A stretch of DNA of 64,000 nt from Kitasatospora paranensis (GTDB lineage: Bacteria; Actinomycetota; Actinomycetes; Streptomycetales; Streptomycetaceae), in the NCBI RefSeq assembly GCF_039544005.1, contig NZ_BAABKV010000001.1:3906001-3970000 (forward strand), given 5' to 3'. The position numbers were made by a program, and so were the translations under genes. This document shows positions 46,699 through 56,508 of the stretch, piece by piece (positions within the stretch are counted from its first letter, which is position 1; every line of letters starts with the position of its first letter). The notes beneath the pieces were generated by a model that made no database searches, had not been told where the DNA came from, and worked only from the letters and a program-made list of their open reading frames with translations.

Positions 46699-48034
46699 CG
46701 TGCCCACGCCTGCGGTGCGCGTCCCGACCGGGCGGCGCCGCAGGCGTGCGCGGGCACGGCCACCCGCCCGGGCCGGCCCCTGCGGCGGGTGGCCCGGCGC
46801 CTCCTCGACGGCGGCTCGGCGGCTGTCGGAGACGAACCGTAGCCCTCGTTCGGGGAAGTGGATCGGCGCAACCGCCCCCCTTGCCCGGCACGGGATTTCG
46901 GTGCGGAAGGGTGCGGCGGGCGCACGGCGACGGAAGCCTGCACCGAGCGTCCAGCGACCGGTCCGGACGGCGGTACCGACCGGGGGACGACCCCGGCCCG
47001 CGGTCGGTACGTGCGCGGACGCCTCACCGACCGCACCGGCCGGACCTCCCGCAGACCTCCGGCGGGCGGCCCCGGCGCGGTCGGCGCCGCTGCCCGGCCG
47101 GGCCGGCGGAACGGGCCGCGGAAGGCCTCGCCGGAGGGTCGGGCGCGGCACCGGAAATTCCGCCGCAATTCCGCCGGGCCCACCCTTCGATGACGCCGCC
47201 GTTACCGAACGGCTAACTTTGCGCCTATTTTCTCCCAGCCCGGCAAGCAACCCGAAGAAATGAATCCCGAATGGCTGCGGTCGCATTTCAAGGATCTCTT
47301 CCGTCGAGACGCGGCTTGTCCGGCATATGAGACGGGCATTGCCCGGGCGGCCTCCTCGCGCCCGCCGGCGGCCCGGCGTCGCCCACGCGGCACCGGCGCG
47401 CGCGCCCGGGGCCCGGCCGCCCCGGCGCAACCCGCCGGGTGGGTCGCACGCCCCCGGGGCCGACTCGCGCGGCACGCGCACGCACAACCCCCGACAGCCC
47501 GTCGCACCACCATCGGCCTGCGGAAACGTGCGACAGGCCGACCCGGCCGACGCGCTGCGCAGCCGCTCGGACACACTCGGGCGACCATGCCTTGGCAGGC
47601 ACGGAACCTATGCCCACGGAGTGTCAGGAGCACAGCACCCGAGCCTCTCTGGCAGCTTCCTGGGCGCTTCATGAGAACTTCCTGGACCCCCATCGGAATG
47701 TGCGTATTTCGGGATGGCGGTGTGCAAGGCTGACCCGCGGAAGCCCGACGGCCCCACCCGTCCACGCCCCCGATTCCTCTCCGGCAATGCGGCCTTCATA
47801 ACGAGATCGTCACCACCACCGCCGGAGAGCCATTTCCGTTACCGGAGGCTGACAGAATGTCGCCGGGGGAGTCGCGGGTAGGCCGGCCGCCGCGTTCGGC
47901 GGAGCGGCATTCCACCACGACGCACCCGTCCCTGCCGAGCGCGGGGACGGGCCGCGAGGCAGCACGCTGCCAGGAACAGCAACGAGGCGGGGGCGCCGAG
48001 CAGCGGCCCGACCCCGTCCAGGGGAGGAACCACC
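46699..48034. other. 1.3 kb region without a convincing gene
   Basis: No open frame here has convincing coding character; all are Arg/Pro/Ala-rich GC shadows. A lower-GC island at about 47190-47300 (GTTACCGAACGGCTAACTT, CCTATTTTCTCC) could be a promoter, followed by an ATG at 47260 whose frame begins MNPEWLRSHFKDLF but soon becomes low complexity. 47680-47870 is also less GC-rich and probably holds the promoter of the downstream deacetylase gene. Confidence 0.5.
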
Positions 48035-50341
48035 ATGGGTCGACGGACCCGTAGAGCCGCCGCGCTCGCGGCGGCCGGACTGCTGGCCACCAGCCTGCAG
48101 TCACTGACAGCCCACGCCGCCACTCCGGCCCGAGTCGACCTCAAGGTCCTCGTCGTCGACGACGGAGGCCCGGCCACCGCCGCGATCATCGCGGAGCTGG
48201 CGAGCCAGGGCACCCCGTACACCGTCGTCAACCTGCAGGACCCGAGCCGTCCCACGATCACTGCGGCGTTCCTCAGCGACACCGTGAACGGCACCCCGCG
48301 GGCCAAGTTCGAGGGCGTCGTGATGCCCAACGACAACCCGTTCGCCGCGGGCTCGGCCGAGATGACCGCGCTCGCCGCCTACGAGGCCGCGTTCGGGATC
48401 CGCCAGGTCGACGCCTACACCTACGCCCAGCCGGCGGTGGGCCTGAACTGGGCTCAGAACCCCGGCTACATCGGTTCCCTGGACGGCACCCAGGGCGCCG
48501 TCACCACCCAGGGCACCGCCGGTCCGTTCGGCTACCTCAAGGGCAGCGTCCCGTTCGAGCAGCCGGACCCGGCCGTCAGCACCAGCTACGGCTACCTGGC
48601 CACCCCGCTCGCCCAGCAGGCCGCCGGGGCGACCTTCACCCCGCTGGTCGACGCGCCGATCCCGGGCAGCACCGCCCGCGGCTCGCTGGTCGGCCAGTAC
48701 GACCACGACGGCCGCTCCGAGATGGTCATCACCTTCGTCTACAACCAGTACCAGCAGCAGTACAGGCTGCTGGCCCGCGGCATCGTGGACTGGGTCACCA
48801 AGGGCGTCCACCTCGGCTACGACCGCAACTACTTCGCGGTGCAGTCGGACGACCTCTTCATGAGCGACGACCGCTGGGACTCCACCCTCAAGTGCACCCC
48901 CGGCGACGTCACCTGCCCGCCCGGCACCCCGGAGACGGCCAACCCGATCCGCATGACGACCGCCGACGAGGCCTACGCCAAGCAGTGGCAGACCGACCAC
49001 GGCTTCACCGTCGACTGGGCGTACAACGGCGGCGGCAGCGAGGACTGGAAGTCCGACCACGAGACCACCACGGACCCGCTGGTCAACCAGTTCGTCGCGG
49101 ACCAGGGTTCGTTCCGGTTCATCAACCACACCTACGACCACCCCTTCCTGGGCTGCGTCCAGAACGTGACCGTGGTGCCGTGGCAGTGCACCACCAACGC
49201 GAACGGGACGACCCAGTGGGTCAGCCAGGCGACGATCTCCAACGCGATCCACGACAACGTCACCTGGGCGTCCCAGAAGGGCCTGCAGATCGACCCGACC
49301 GAGCTCATCACCGGTGAGCACTCCGGCCTGGTCACGCTGCCCGAGCAGCCCACCGACAATCCCTACCTCGCGCCGGCGCTGGCCTCCAACAACGTGAAGT
49401 GGATCGCCAGCGACTCCTCCCGCGAGCACAACCAGCGGGCCGTCGGCAGCTCCGCGCTGACCATCCCCCGCTACCCGATGAACGTCTTCTACAACGCCGG
49501 CACGGCCGCGGAGGAGACCGACGAGTACAACTGGATCTACACCAGCGCCGCCCAGGGCGGCAGCGGCGTCTGCGAGACCTCCGGCAACTCCACCTGCCTG
49601 AGCGCCCCGTTGGACGAGTCGACCGGCTACAGCTCGTACATCGTGCCGCTGGAGACCCGGATCGACATGGGCCACGTGCTCGCCAACGACCCGCGGCCGC
49701 ACTTCGTGCACCAGTCGAACTTCGCCGAGGGCCGCATCGCGTACCCGGTGCTGGAGAGCATCCTCAGCACCTACCGCAACCTGCACAACGACAACACCCC
49801 GCTGGTCAACCTCAAGCACTCCGACATCGGCGGCGAACTGCAGCGCCGTGCCGCGTGGAACACTGCGGTGACCTCCGGTCAGGTGACGGCCTACCAGGTC
49901 GGCGACTCCGTCACGGTGAACGCCCCGGCCGGCGTCCAGATCCAGGCGACCATGCCCAACGGGACCGTGCAGCAGCAGCTCATCGGCACCTCGGCGTTCG
50001 GCAGCTCCTACGCCGGGTCGCTCTCCGGCTGGGCGTCCCGCGGCGCCCTGCAGAGCGCCGTCACGCTGAAGCTGAACGGCGCCGGCACCGGCTCCAACGG
50101 CCTCTCCGTCGTCGCGACCGTCATCAAGGCCGGCACGAAGCTCGGCATCACCACGCCCGCCAAGGCCCTCCCGGTGCCGGCCGGCGTCCGCAAGGCCGTC
50201 CCGGCCGGACCGGGCGACACCAGCCGGACGAAGGCCGCCAGCCTCGTCCCCGGCACCGGCAAGCCCGTCCCGGGCAAGGCCGCGGTGAAGAACAGCAGGA
50301 CCGCCAAGACCGGCAAGGCCACCAGGCCCGGCCACAAGTAG
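48035..50341 (+). CDS. Secreted Agd3-like (CE18-type) polysaccharide deacetylase candidate
   Basis: A 768-residue exported protein. Signal peptide with cleavage near LTAHA-ATPA. Residues 35-250 form a Rossmann-like domain (LKVLVVDDGGPATAAIIAEL), as in the N-terminal region of fungal Agd3. A NodB-like deacetylase domain follows with D272-D273 in VQSDDLF, H365 and H369 in NHTYDHP, and PRYPMN, matching the Asp-His-His metal set. A C-terminal beta domain and a Lys/Pro-rich tail end the protein. Agd3 deacetylates galactosaminogalactan; here the adjacent GH135-like and GH114 genes support a galactosamine polymer as substrate (inference). GGGGAGG at 48021-48027 sets ATG 48035. Confidence 0.75.
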   Translation: MGRRTRRAAALAAAGLLATSLQSLTAHAATPARVDLKVLVVDDGGPATAAIIAELASQGTPYTVVNLQDPSRPTITAAFLSDTVNGTPRAKFEGVVMPNDNPFAAGSAEMTALAAYEAAFGIRQVDAYTYAQPAVGLNWAQNPGYIGSLDGTQGAVTTQGTAGPFGYLKGSVPFEQPDPAVSTSYGYLATPLAQQAAGATFTPLVDAPIPGSTARGSLVGQYDHDGRSEMVITFVYNQYQQQYRLLARGIVDWVTKGVHLGYDRNYFAVQSDDLFMSDDRWDSTLKCTPGDVTCPPGTPETANPIRMTTADEAYAKQWQTDHGFTVDWAYNGGGSEDWKSDHETTTDPLVNQFVADQGSFRFINHTYDHPFLGCVQNVTVVPWQCTTNANGTTQWVSQATISNAIHDNVTWASQKGLQIDPTELITGEHSGLVTLPEQPTDNPYLAPALASNNVKWIASDSSREHNQRAVGSSALTIPRYPMNVFYNAGTAAEETDEYNWIYTSAAQGGSGVCETSGNSTCLSAPLDESTGYSSYIVPLETRIDMGHVLANDPRPHFVHQSNFAEGRIAYPVLESILSTYRNLHNDNTPLVNLKHSDIGGELQRRAAWNTAVTSGQVTAYQVGDSVTVNAPAGVQIQATMPNGTVQQQLIGTSAFGSSYAGSLSGWASRGALQSAVTLKLNGAGTGSNGLSVVATVIKAGTKLGITTPAKALPVPAGVRKAVPAGPGDTSRTKAASLVPGTGKPVPGKAAVKNSRTAKTGKATRPGHK

Positions 50342-50352
50342 CACGTCACGAC

Positions 50353-50384
50353 CCGGCGCAGGGCCCGCAACGGCCCTGCGCCGG
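50353..50384 (+). terminator. 13-bp hairpin between deacetylase and glycosyltransferase genes
   Basis: CCGGCGCAGGGCC (50353-50365) pairs perfectly with GGCCCTGCGCCGG (50372-50384) around a 6-base loop. It may end the deacetylase transcript or attenuate readthrough into the downstream operon. Confidence 0.65.
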
Positions 50385-50430
50385 TACCGCCCGCCCGATC
50401 ACGGCAGGCAGAAGTCCAGGGGGATCAGCC

Positions 50431-51932
50431 ATGCGTGTCACCTTGCTCACCGAGGGGACGTATCCGCATCAGCACGGTGGGGTGAGCGTCTGGTGCGACC
50501 AGCTGGTCCAGGGCATGCCGGACGTCGAGTTCGACATCATCGCCGTCACCGGCACCGGGCTGGAGCCCGTGGTCTGGGACCTGCCCGCCAACGTCCGCTC
50601 GGTCACCACCGCCCCCTCTGGGGCCCGCCCGAGGGCGGCCGGCCGCCCCGCGGTGCCGCCATGCGGCGCTTCCAGGACTCCTACGAGCGCTTCCTCAACT
50701 CGATACTGTCCCCCGTCTACGCCGGCCACTTCAGCCCCGAGCTCAACCAGCTCGCCGACCTCGCCCGCGACGGACGGCTCGGCCCCACCCTGCGCAGCGA
50801 GCAGTCGCTGCGGACCCTGCACCGGGTCTGGACCCGCGACGAGCACCCGACCGCCGCCTCCCGCCCCACCATGTACGACGCGCTGAACGCCACCGACCTG
50901 CTGGAGCACGCCCTGCGCCCGCTGGCCGTCCGGCCGCCCCGGGAGGGCATCGCGCACGCCGCCAGCGGCGGCCTCGCCACCCTGCCCGGCCTGCTCGCCG
51001 CCTGGCAGCACCACGTGCCGTTCCTGCTCACCGAACACGGCATCTACCTGCGCGAGCGCTACCTCGGCTACCGCACCGGCCCGTACCGCTGGCCGGTCAA
51101 GGCGCTGCTGCTCGGCTTCTACCGGATGCTCGCCGAGGAGAGCTACCGGCGGGCCGCCCTGGTCACCCCCGGCAACCGCTACAACCGGCGGTGGGAGGAG
51201 CGCGGCGGCACCCCGTCCACCCACATCCGCACCGTCTACAACGGGGTCGACCCGGCGGCCTTCCCGCCGGCCGGTCCCGAGCCGGGGACACCGACCCTGA
51301 GCTGGGCCGGCCGGGTCGACCCGATCAAGGACCTGGAGACCCTGATCCGGGCGTTCGCGATCGTGCGGGCCGAGATACCCGAGGCCCGGCTGCGCCTGTT
51401 CGGCGGCACCGCCCGCGGCGCCGAGGGCTACCGGGACGGCTGCATCGCCCTCGCCGACCAGCTCGGCATCGGCGACGCCGTGGTCTTCGAGGGCCGGGTC
51501 GCCGACATCACCGACGCCTACGCCGCCGGCAACGTCGTGATGCTCTCCAGCATCAGCGAGGGCTTCCCGTTCACCCTCATCGAGGCGATGTCCTGCGGAC
51601 GCGCCACCGTCTCCACCGACGTCGGCGGCGTCCGCGAGGCCGTCGGCGACTCCGGCCTGGTCGTCCCCCCGCGCGAACCCGGGCCGATGGCCGCGGCCGC
51701 CCTGGAACTGCTGCGCGACCCCGAACGCCGCGCCCGGCTCGGCGAGCAGGCCCGCCTGCGGGTCATCGAACAGTTCACCCTCCGTCAGAACATCGACGGC
51801 TTCCGCGAGATCTACACCGAACTGCTCGGCACCCGGCGCGCCCCCGACCGGATGGCCGCGCTCTACTCGCCGGCCCGCACCCTGCCGCAGGCCTCCTGGC
51901 CCGTGCCGGTCGGCTCCCGGGCGGCCCGGTGA
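50431..51932 (+). CDS. PelF-like GT4 family glycosyltransferase (frameshifted)
   Basis: About 500 residues after repair. N-terminus MRVTLLTEGTYPHQHGGVSVW and FLLTEHGIYLRERYLGY are strongly PelF-like (DUF3492 plus GT4), followed by the GT-B second domain with LSWAGRVDPIKDLETLI, GNVVMLSSISEGFPFTLIEAM. PelF is the cytoplasmic polymerising transferase of Pel exopolysaccharide. The break is at CCCCC 50612-50616, one C short. ATG 50431 has AGGGGGA upstream. Its TGA overlaps a GTG that opens a short repeat-bearing frame. Confidence 0.87.
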
Positions 51933-52087
51933 ACACCCGGCGCGGCACGGGCCGGCCGCACCGGACAGGCACGCACCGGACGGGCACGCACGGGACGGAC
52001 ACGCACGGGACGGACACGGACGGGCGCCTGGCGGACGGGTGCTCGGCGGACGGGTGCCGAACGCACGGAAGGAACACCGAGGCATGA
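51929..52087 (+). CDS. Putative 52-aa pentapeptide-repeat peptide, coupled on both sides
   Basis: GTG 51929 overlaps the glycosyltransferase stop (GTGA), and the TGA at 52085-52087 overlaps the ATG of the membrane protein gene (ATGA), so the frame fills the gap exactly. It encodes a Thr/Gly/His/Asp-rich peptide with units TGTHR, TGTHG, TDTHG, TDTDG, then CSADG-CRTHG. No signal or membrane segment. It may be a translation relay or an expanded repeat spacer that happens to be open. No homologue is known to me. Confidence 0.4.
   Translation: MNTRRGTGRPHRTGTHRTGTHGTDTHGTDTDGRLADGCSADGCRTHGRNTEA
51961..52065. repeat. 15-bp degenerate tandem repeat, seven copies
   Basis: Seven adjacent 15-mers: CCGGACAGGCACGCA, CCGGACGGGCACGCA, CGGGACGGACACGCA, CGGGACGGACACGGA, then three more divergent units beginning CGGG. 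The first four are tightly related. The unit is a multiple of three, so frames stay open. Confidence 0.85.
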
Positions 52088-53583
52088 GCGGGCCCCTGCA
52101 CCTGGTGGCGGACGAGGTCGACTGGGACGAGACCGTCCAGCTGCGCACCCTGCCCCGGCCGCGCCCGCGGCCCGCGGCCGAGGCGAGGACGCCGACCCCG
52201 CTGTCCGCCGACCCGATCGACGAACTCGCCGAGCGGCTCGCCGACCTCTGCGCCTACGCCGTCCACCCCTACGAGATCGCCGCGTTCCTGGAGTCCGACG
52301 GCATGACGGACCAGCAGGCCGCACTCGTCTACGGCCGGCCGGACGCCTTCACCCTCGCCGAGGAACTGTTCGCCCGGGTGCCCCGCCGCTACCGCGGCAC
52401 CGGCGCCGAGTTCTCCAACCCCTGGCGGGCCGACCCGTGGCGCTGCCTGGTGCGCGGCCTGGTCTTCGCCCTGCCCGGCCTCGGCTACCTGCTCGGCGCC
52501 CACCTCTTCGCCCCCGGAAAGCTCCAGTTCGGCCTGCCGGCCGGCGCCGCCGCGCTCGCCGTGGCCACCCTCGCGGGCTGGGGCTGGAACCAGGGCCTCG
52601 CGCACCGCGCCTACGGCTGGCTCGGCCGCGGCCAGCGCCGCTCCGCCGGCCACTGCCTCACCTGGGGCGCCTCGGCCGGGGCCGCCCTCGCCACCGGGTG
52701 CGCCTGGGCGGTCGGCGGCCCGCCCGCCGCCCTCTGGTTCGCCGCCGGACAGTCCGTCTACCTCGCCTCGGCCACCGTGCTGCTCGTCCTCGGGCGCGAG
52801 ACCGTGCTGCTCGCCGCCCTCGCGCCGTCCACCGTCGGGGCCGGCGTCGTACTCGCCGTCCCCGTGCCCGGGATCGTGCGGACCGCCGTCCTGCTGCTCA
52901 CCGTCGTCCTCGCCCTCGGCCTCGCCGGCCGGGAGCTCGTCGGCTGCCTGCGCGCCCCGCGCGAGACCACCGACGTCTACCTGCCCTACCGCGACGAGGT
53001 CCCACAGGTCGTGTTCGGCCTCGCCGCCGGCACCATGACCTTGATCGCCGGGCTCGGCGACACCCTGCACCACGCCCTCGGCCACACCGCCCCGGCCGTC
53101 GGGAACAGCCCGGCCGGGCCCCAGATGGTCGCGCTCAGCCTCAGCCTCGGCCTCGCCGAGTGGCTGCTGTTCCGGTACCGCGAACTCGCCGTCGGCGCCC
53201 TGCGCACCAGCCACGGCCCCGCCGAGTTCACCCGCCGCACCACCGGCTACCTGCTGGGCTGCCTGCTCTGCTACCTCAGCGTCGTCGCCCTGCTGGACGC
53301 CGCCGCCACCCTGTTGTGGCCCAGCGCCGCCGGCCTCGACACGGCCTCGCTCACGGCCCTCGTCCTGCTCGGCGCCGCACTCTGGCTCGCCCTGCTGCTG
53401 AACGCCTTCGGCCTGAGCTGGACGACCGCCCTGGCCTGCGCCGCCTGCGCCGGCTACCAGGTCACCGCGCTGCTCGCCGGCGCCGCACCGACCACCGACC
53501 GGCTCGCCGGCTGCGGCGCCGCCGCCCTCCTGCTCACCCTCATCGCCGTGCCCGTGCTCGGCCGTACCACCAAACACCGCTGA
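52084..53583 (+). CDS. Polytopic membrane protein of the polysaccharide cluster
   Basis: A 499-residue protein: about 125 cytoplasmic residues with a helical ERLADLCAYAVHPYEIAAFLE region, then some ten to eleven hydrophobic helices (for example VFALPGLGYLLGAHLF, GAALALATGCAW-like segments, LLTVVLALGLAGREL, LTLIAVPVLG). No enzyme motif. By position after a PelF-like transferase it could be the exporter (PelG role), but sequence resemblance is not obvious. The ATG overlaps the preceding short frame. The next gene starts 11 bases downstream. Confidence 0.8.
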   Translation: MSGPLHLVADEVDWDETVQLRTLPRPRPRPAAEARTPTPLSADPIDELAERLADLCAYAVHPYEIAAFLESDGMTDQQAALVYGRPDAFTLAEELFARVPRRYRGTGAEFSNPWRADPWRCLVRGLVFALPGLGYLLGAHLFAPGKLQFGLPAGAAALAVATLAGWGWNQGLAHRAYGWLGRGQRRSAGHCLTWGASAGAALATGCAWAVGGPPAALWFAAGQSVYLASATVLLVLGRETVLLAALAPSTVGAGVVLAVPVPGIVRTAVLLLTVVLALGLAGRELVGCLRAPRETTDVYLPYRDEVPQVVFGLAAGTMTLIAGLGDTLHHALGHTAPAVGNSPAGPQMVALSLSLGLAEWLLFRYRELAVGALRTSHGPAEFTRRTTGYLLGCLLCYLSVVALLDAAATLLWPSAAGLDTASLTALVLLGAALWLALLLNAFGLSWTTALACAACAGYQVTALLAGAAPTTDRLAGCGAAALLLTLIAVPVLGRTTKHR

Positions 53584-53594
53584 AAAGAGGACAC

Positions 53595-54587
53595 ATGACC
53601 ACTGTCGCCGTGACCGGAGCCGAGGGCTTCATCGGCTCCCACCTGGTCGAGACGCTGGTCGCCGACGGCAACACCGTCCGCGCGATGGTCCAGTACAACT
53701 CCTTCTCGTCGTTCGGCTGGCTGGAGACGCTCGACCGCGAGGTGCTCGACTCCGTCGAGATCGTGCTCGGCGACGTCCGCGACCCCGGCTCCGTCAACGG
53801 CCTGGTCAAGGGCGCCGAGGCGGTCTACCACCTGGCCGCGCTGATCGCGATCCCGTACTCGTACCGGGCCCCGCACTCCTACATCGACACCAACGTCACC
53901 GGCACCCTCAACGTGCTGGAGGCCGTCCGCCACCTGGACGTCCCGCGCCTGGTGCACACCTCCACCAGCGAGACGTACGGCACCGCGCAGACCGTGCCGA
54001 TCACCGAGGACCACCCGATCAACACCCAGTCCCCGTACGCCGCCTCCAAGGCGGGCGGCGACCGGCTCGCCGACAGCTACCACGCCAGCTTCGACACCCC
54101 GGTGGTCACGCTGCGGCCGTTCAACACCTTCGGCCCGCGGCAGTCCATGCGCGCCGTCATCCCCACCGTGATCGCCCAGATCGCGGCCGGGCAGACCGAG
54201 ATCACCCTCGGCGACCTGCGGCCCACCCGCGACTTCACGTTCGTCAAGGACACCGCCGCCGCCTTCCGCGCCGTGGGCACCGCCCCGGCCGCCGACGTGG
54301 TCGGCCGCACCTTCAACGCCGGTACCGGCGGCGAGATCTCGGTCGGCGACCTGGTCACCCTGGTCGGCAAGCTGATGGACACCGACCTCGTCGTCCGCGA
54401 GGACGAGCAGCGGATCCGGCCCGCCAACTCCGAGGTCATGCGCCTCGTCGCGGACGCCACCCGGCTGCGCACCGCCACCGGCTGGGCGCCCGCCCACAGC
54501 CTGGAGGACGGCTTGGAGCAGACCATCGCGTTCTTCCGCGACCCGGCCAACCTGGCCCGCTACAAGACCGACCTCTACAACGTCTGA
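53595..54587 (+). CDS. NAD-dependent 4,6-dehydratase/epimerase, LegB-like extended SDR
   Basis: A 330-residue sugar-nucleotide SDR. TGAEGFIGSHLVETLV (NAD site), HLAALIAIPYSY, TSTSETYGTAQ, and the catalytic Y148-x3-K152 in SPYAASK are visible; RPFNTFGPRQS and PTRDFTFVKDT follow. The overall pattern is closest to LegB-type UDP-GlcNAc 4,6-dehydratases, though a C4 epimerase role cannot be excluded. AAGAGG at 53585-53590 sets ATG 53595. It likely makes the activated sugar for the PelF-like transferase. Confidence 0.88.
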   Translation: MTTVAVTGAEGFIGSHLVETLVADGNTVRAMVQYNSFSSFGWLETLDREVLDSVEIVLGDVRDPGSVNGLVKGAEAVYHLAALIAIPYSYRAPHSYIDTNVTGTLNVLEAVRHLDVPRLVHTSTSETYGTAQTVPITEDHPINTQSPYAASKAGGDRLADSYHASFDTPVVTLRPFNTFGPRQSMRAVIPTVIAQIAAGQTEITLGDLRPTRDFTFVKDTAAAFRAVGTAPAADVVGRTFNAGTGGEISVGDLVTLVGKLMDTDLVVREDEQRIRPANSEVMRLVADATRLRTATGWAPAHSLEDGLEQTIAFFRDPANLARYKTDLYNV

Positions 54588-54719
54588 CCGCCGCGGCCGC
54601 CGGCCCTTCCGAGGCCCGGCCGCCCACCGGCACGACCACGGGTCACCACCACACACCCGCCGTGCCGCAGCACCACCGAACAGCAGCGCACCCGCAGTAC
54701 CGACTCCCGTGGGGGAAAC

Positions 54720-55559
54720 ATGCACGCAGTGATCCTGGCCGGCGGCAAGGGCGTCCGGCTCCGCCCGTACACCACCGCCCTGCCGAAGCCGCTGGTGCCG
54801 ATCGGCGACCAGCACGCCATCCTGGAGATCGTGATGCGGCAGCTCGCCGCGTCCGGCTTCGAGTCCGTCACCCTCGCCATCGGCCACCTCGGCCACATCA
54901 TCCGTGCCTATGTCGGCAACGGCTCGCGGTGGGGGCTGCGGGTCGGCTACGCGACCGAGGACAGCCCGCTCGGCACCATGGGCCCGCTGCTCAACATCCA
55001 GGACCGGCTGCCCGACCACTTCCTGGTGATGAACGGCGACATCCTCACCGACCTCGACTTCGCGGCCGTGCTGCGCCACCACCAGGACTCCGGCGCGCCG
55101 CTCACCATCGCCACCTACGGCCGCGAGGTGAAGATCGACTTCGGCGTGCTGACCTCCGAGGAGGGCAGCATCACCGGCTTCGAGGAGAAGCCCAGCATCG
55201 GCTACCGCGTCTCCATGGGCGTGTACGGGGTCTCGCGCAAGGCCCTCGCCGCCTACACCCCGGGACAGCCGCTCGGCTTCGACGAGCTCGTCCTCGACCT
55301 GCTGGCCGCGCAGACCCCGCCGTCCGCCTACGAGTTCGACGGCTACTGGCTCGACATCGGCCGCCCCGACGACTACGACCGCGCCAACGCCGAGTTCGCC
55401 GAGCTCGCCCCGATGCTGCTCGGCACCGCCGACGGCCAGGGCGTGCCCGCGGCGACCGCCGCCGTGCCCGGACCGCGCGGCAGCGGCGCGCCCGGTGCCG
55501 ACGAGTCCGGCGACCAGGCCCACCTGGCCGCCGTCCCGTCCGACGGGCGGGCCGCATGA
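54720..55559 (+). CDS. Sugar-1-phosphate nucleotidyltransferase
   Basis: A 279-residue NTP-transferase. VILAGGKGVRLRPYT is the nucleotide motif, then PKPLVPIGD, VMNGDILTDLDF (metal Asp), GFEEKP and GYWLDIGRPDDYDRA. The last 45 residues are disordered. It activates a hexose-1-phosphate to NDP-sugar; the base and sugar are not determinable here. The 132-base gap before it could hold a secondary promoter. Its TGA overlaps the next ATG (ATGA). Confidence 0.9.
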   Translation: MHAVILAGGKGVRLRPYTTALPKPLVPIGDQHAILEIVMRQLAASGFESVTLAIGHLGHIIRAYVGNGSRWGLRVGYATEDSPLGTMGPLLNIQDRLPDHFLVMNGDILTDLDFAAVLRHHQDSGAPLTIATYGREVKIDFGVLTSEEGSITGFEEKPSIGYRVSMGVYGVSRKALAAYTPGQPLGFDELVLDLLAAQTPPSAYEFDGYWLDIGRPDDYDRANAEFAELAPMLLGTADGQGVPAATAAVPGPRGSGAPGADESGDQAHLAAVPSDGRAA

Positions 55560-56508
55560 GGGTCCTCCTGCTGGGTGCGGACGGCTACCTGGGCAGCCAC
55601 GTGGCGGCAGCGCTGCGGGCACTGCCCGGCACCGACGTCCGCACCGCGGGACGGCGCGCCGCGCACGACGTCCCGCTCGACCTCGGCAGCACCCAACTGC
55701 CCGCGCTGATGGCCGACCTGGCCGCACTCGCGCCGGACGCGGTGGTCAACTGCGCCGGCGCGGTGTCCGGCAGCGCGCTCCACCTCGCCGAGGTGAACGC
55801 CCGCGGCCCGGCGCTGCTGTGCGACGCCATGCTCGCCGCCACCCCGGGCGCCCGGCTGGTCCACCTCGGCTCGGCCGGCGAGTACGGCGTCTGCGAGAGC
55901 GGCACCTCGCTCGACGAGCAGGCGGCGCTGCGGCCGGTCGGGGCGTACGGCGCCACCAAGCTCGCCGGCAGCCTGACCGTCGCCGGGAGCCCCTGGAGGC
56001 CGTCGTGCTGCGAGTGTTCAACCCGATAGGCCCGGGCGCCCCGGCCGGGTCGCTGCCCGGCCGGCTCGCCCGGGAACTCCACCGCGCCGGCCCGGACGGC
56101 ACCGTGCAGGTCGGCGACCTGTCCGCGCACCGGGACTTCGTCGACGTCCGCGACGTCGCCCGGGCCGTGGCCCTGGCCGCCACGGCCGCCGGCCCGCTCC
56201 CGCGCGTGCTCAACATCGCGGGCGGGCGGGCCAGGCCCGTCCGGGACGTCGCCGAGGGCCTGGCGGCCGCGGCCGGCTTCCGCGGCGCGATCGACGAGAC
56301 CGCGGCCGGCTCCGAGCGGTCCGCCGGCGTCTCCTGGCAGCAGGCCGACATCACCGCCGCGGCCGACGCCCTGGGCTGGCGGCCCACCGTGCCGTTCGGC
56401 ACCACCCTCACCGACCTGTGGGCCGCGGTGGCCGCACCGGCGGCAGGGGCGCCGGTGGCCGACGGCACGCCGGCGGTGTCCTCCCGCGAACGGGTCACCG
56501 CCCGGTGA
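55556..56508 (+). CDS. NAD-dependent epimerase/dehydratase family SDR (frameshifted)
   Basis: About 317 residues after repair. LLLGADGYLGSHVAAALRAL (NAD site), VNCAGAVSG, LVHLGSAGEYG and YGATK (Y-x3-K active pair) in the first part; LRVFNPIGPGAPAGSLPGRLA, DLSAHRDFVDVRDVA in the second. The break is at CCCC 55990-55993, one C short. It is coupled upstream to the nucleotidyltransferase (ATGA) and downstream to the GH135-like gene (GTGA). It could be the 4-epimerase or a reductase acting after the LegB-like enzyme. Confidence 0.85.

Noticed and set aside
47260..47733. 157-codon frame in the gene-free region
   Set aside because: Only the first dozen codons look protein-like; the rest is Arg/Pro/Ala GC shadow with no good ribosome site.
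47857..48054. 65-codon frame just before the deacetylase
   Set aside because: It overlaps the deacetylase start, lacks a matching ribosome site, and has no recognisable protein character.
51961..52065. CRISPR-like array
   Set aside because: Units are contiguous degenerate 15-mers with no spacers; it is a tandem repeat, mostly inside a possible short coding frame.
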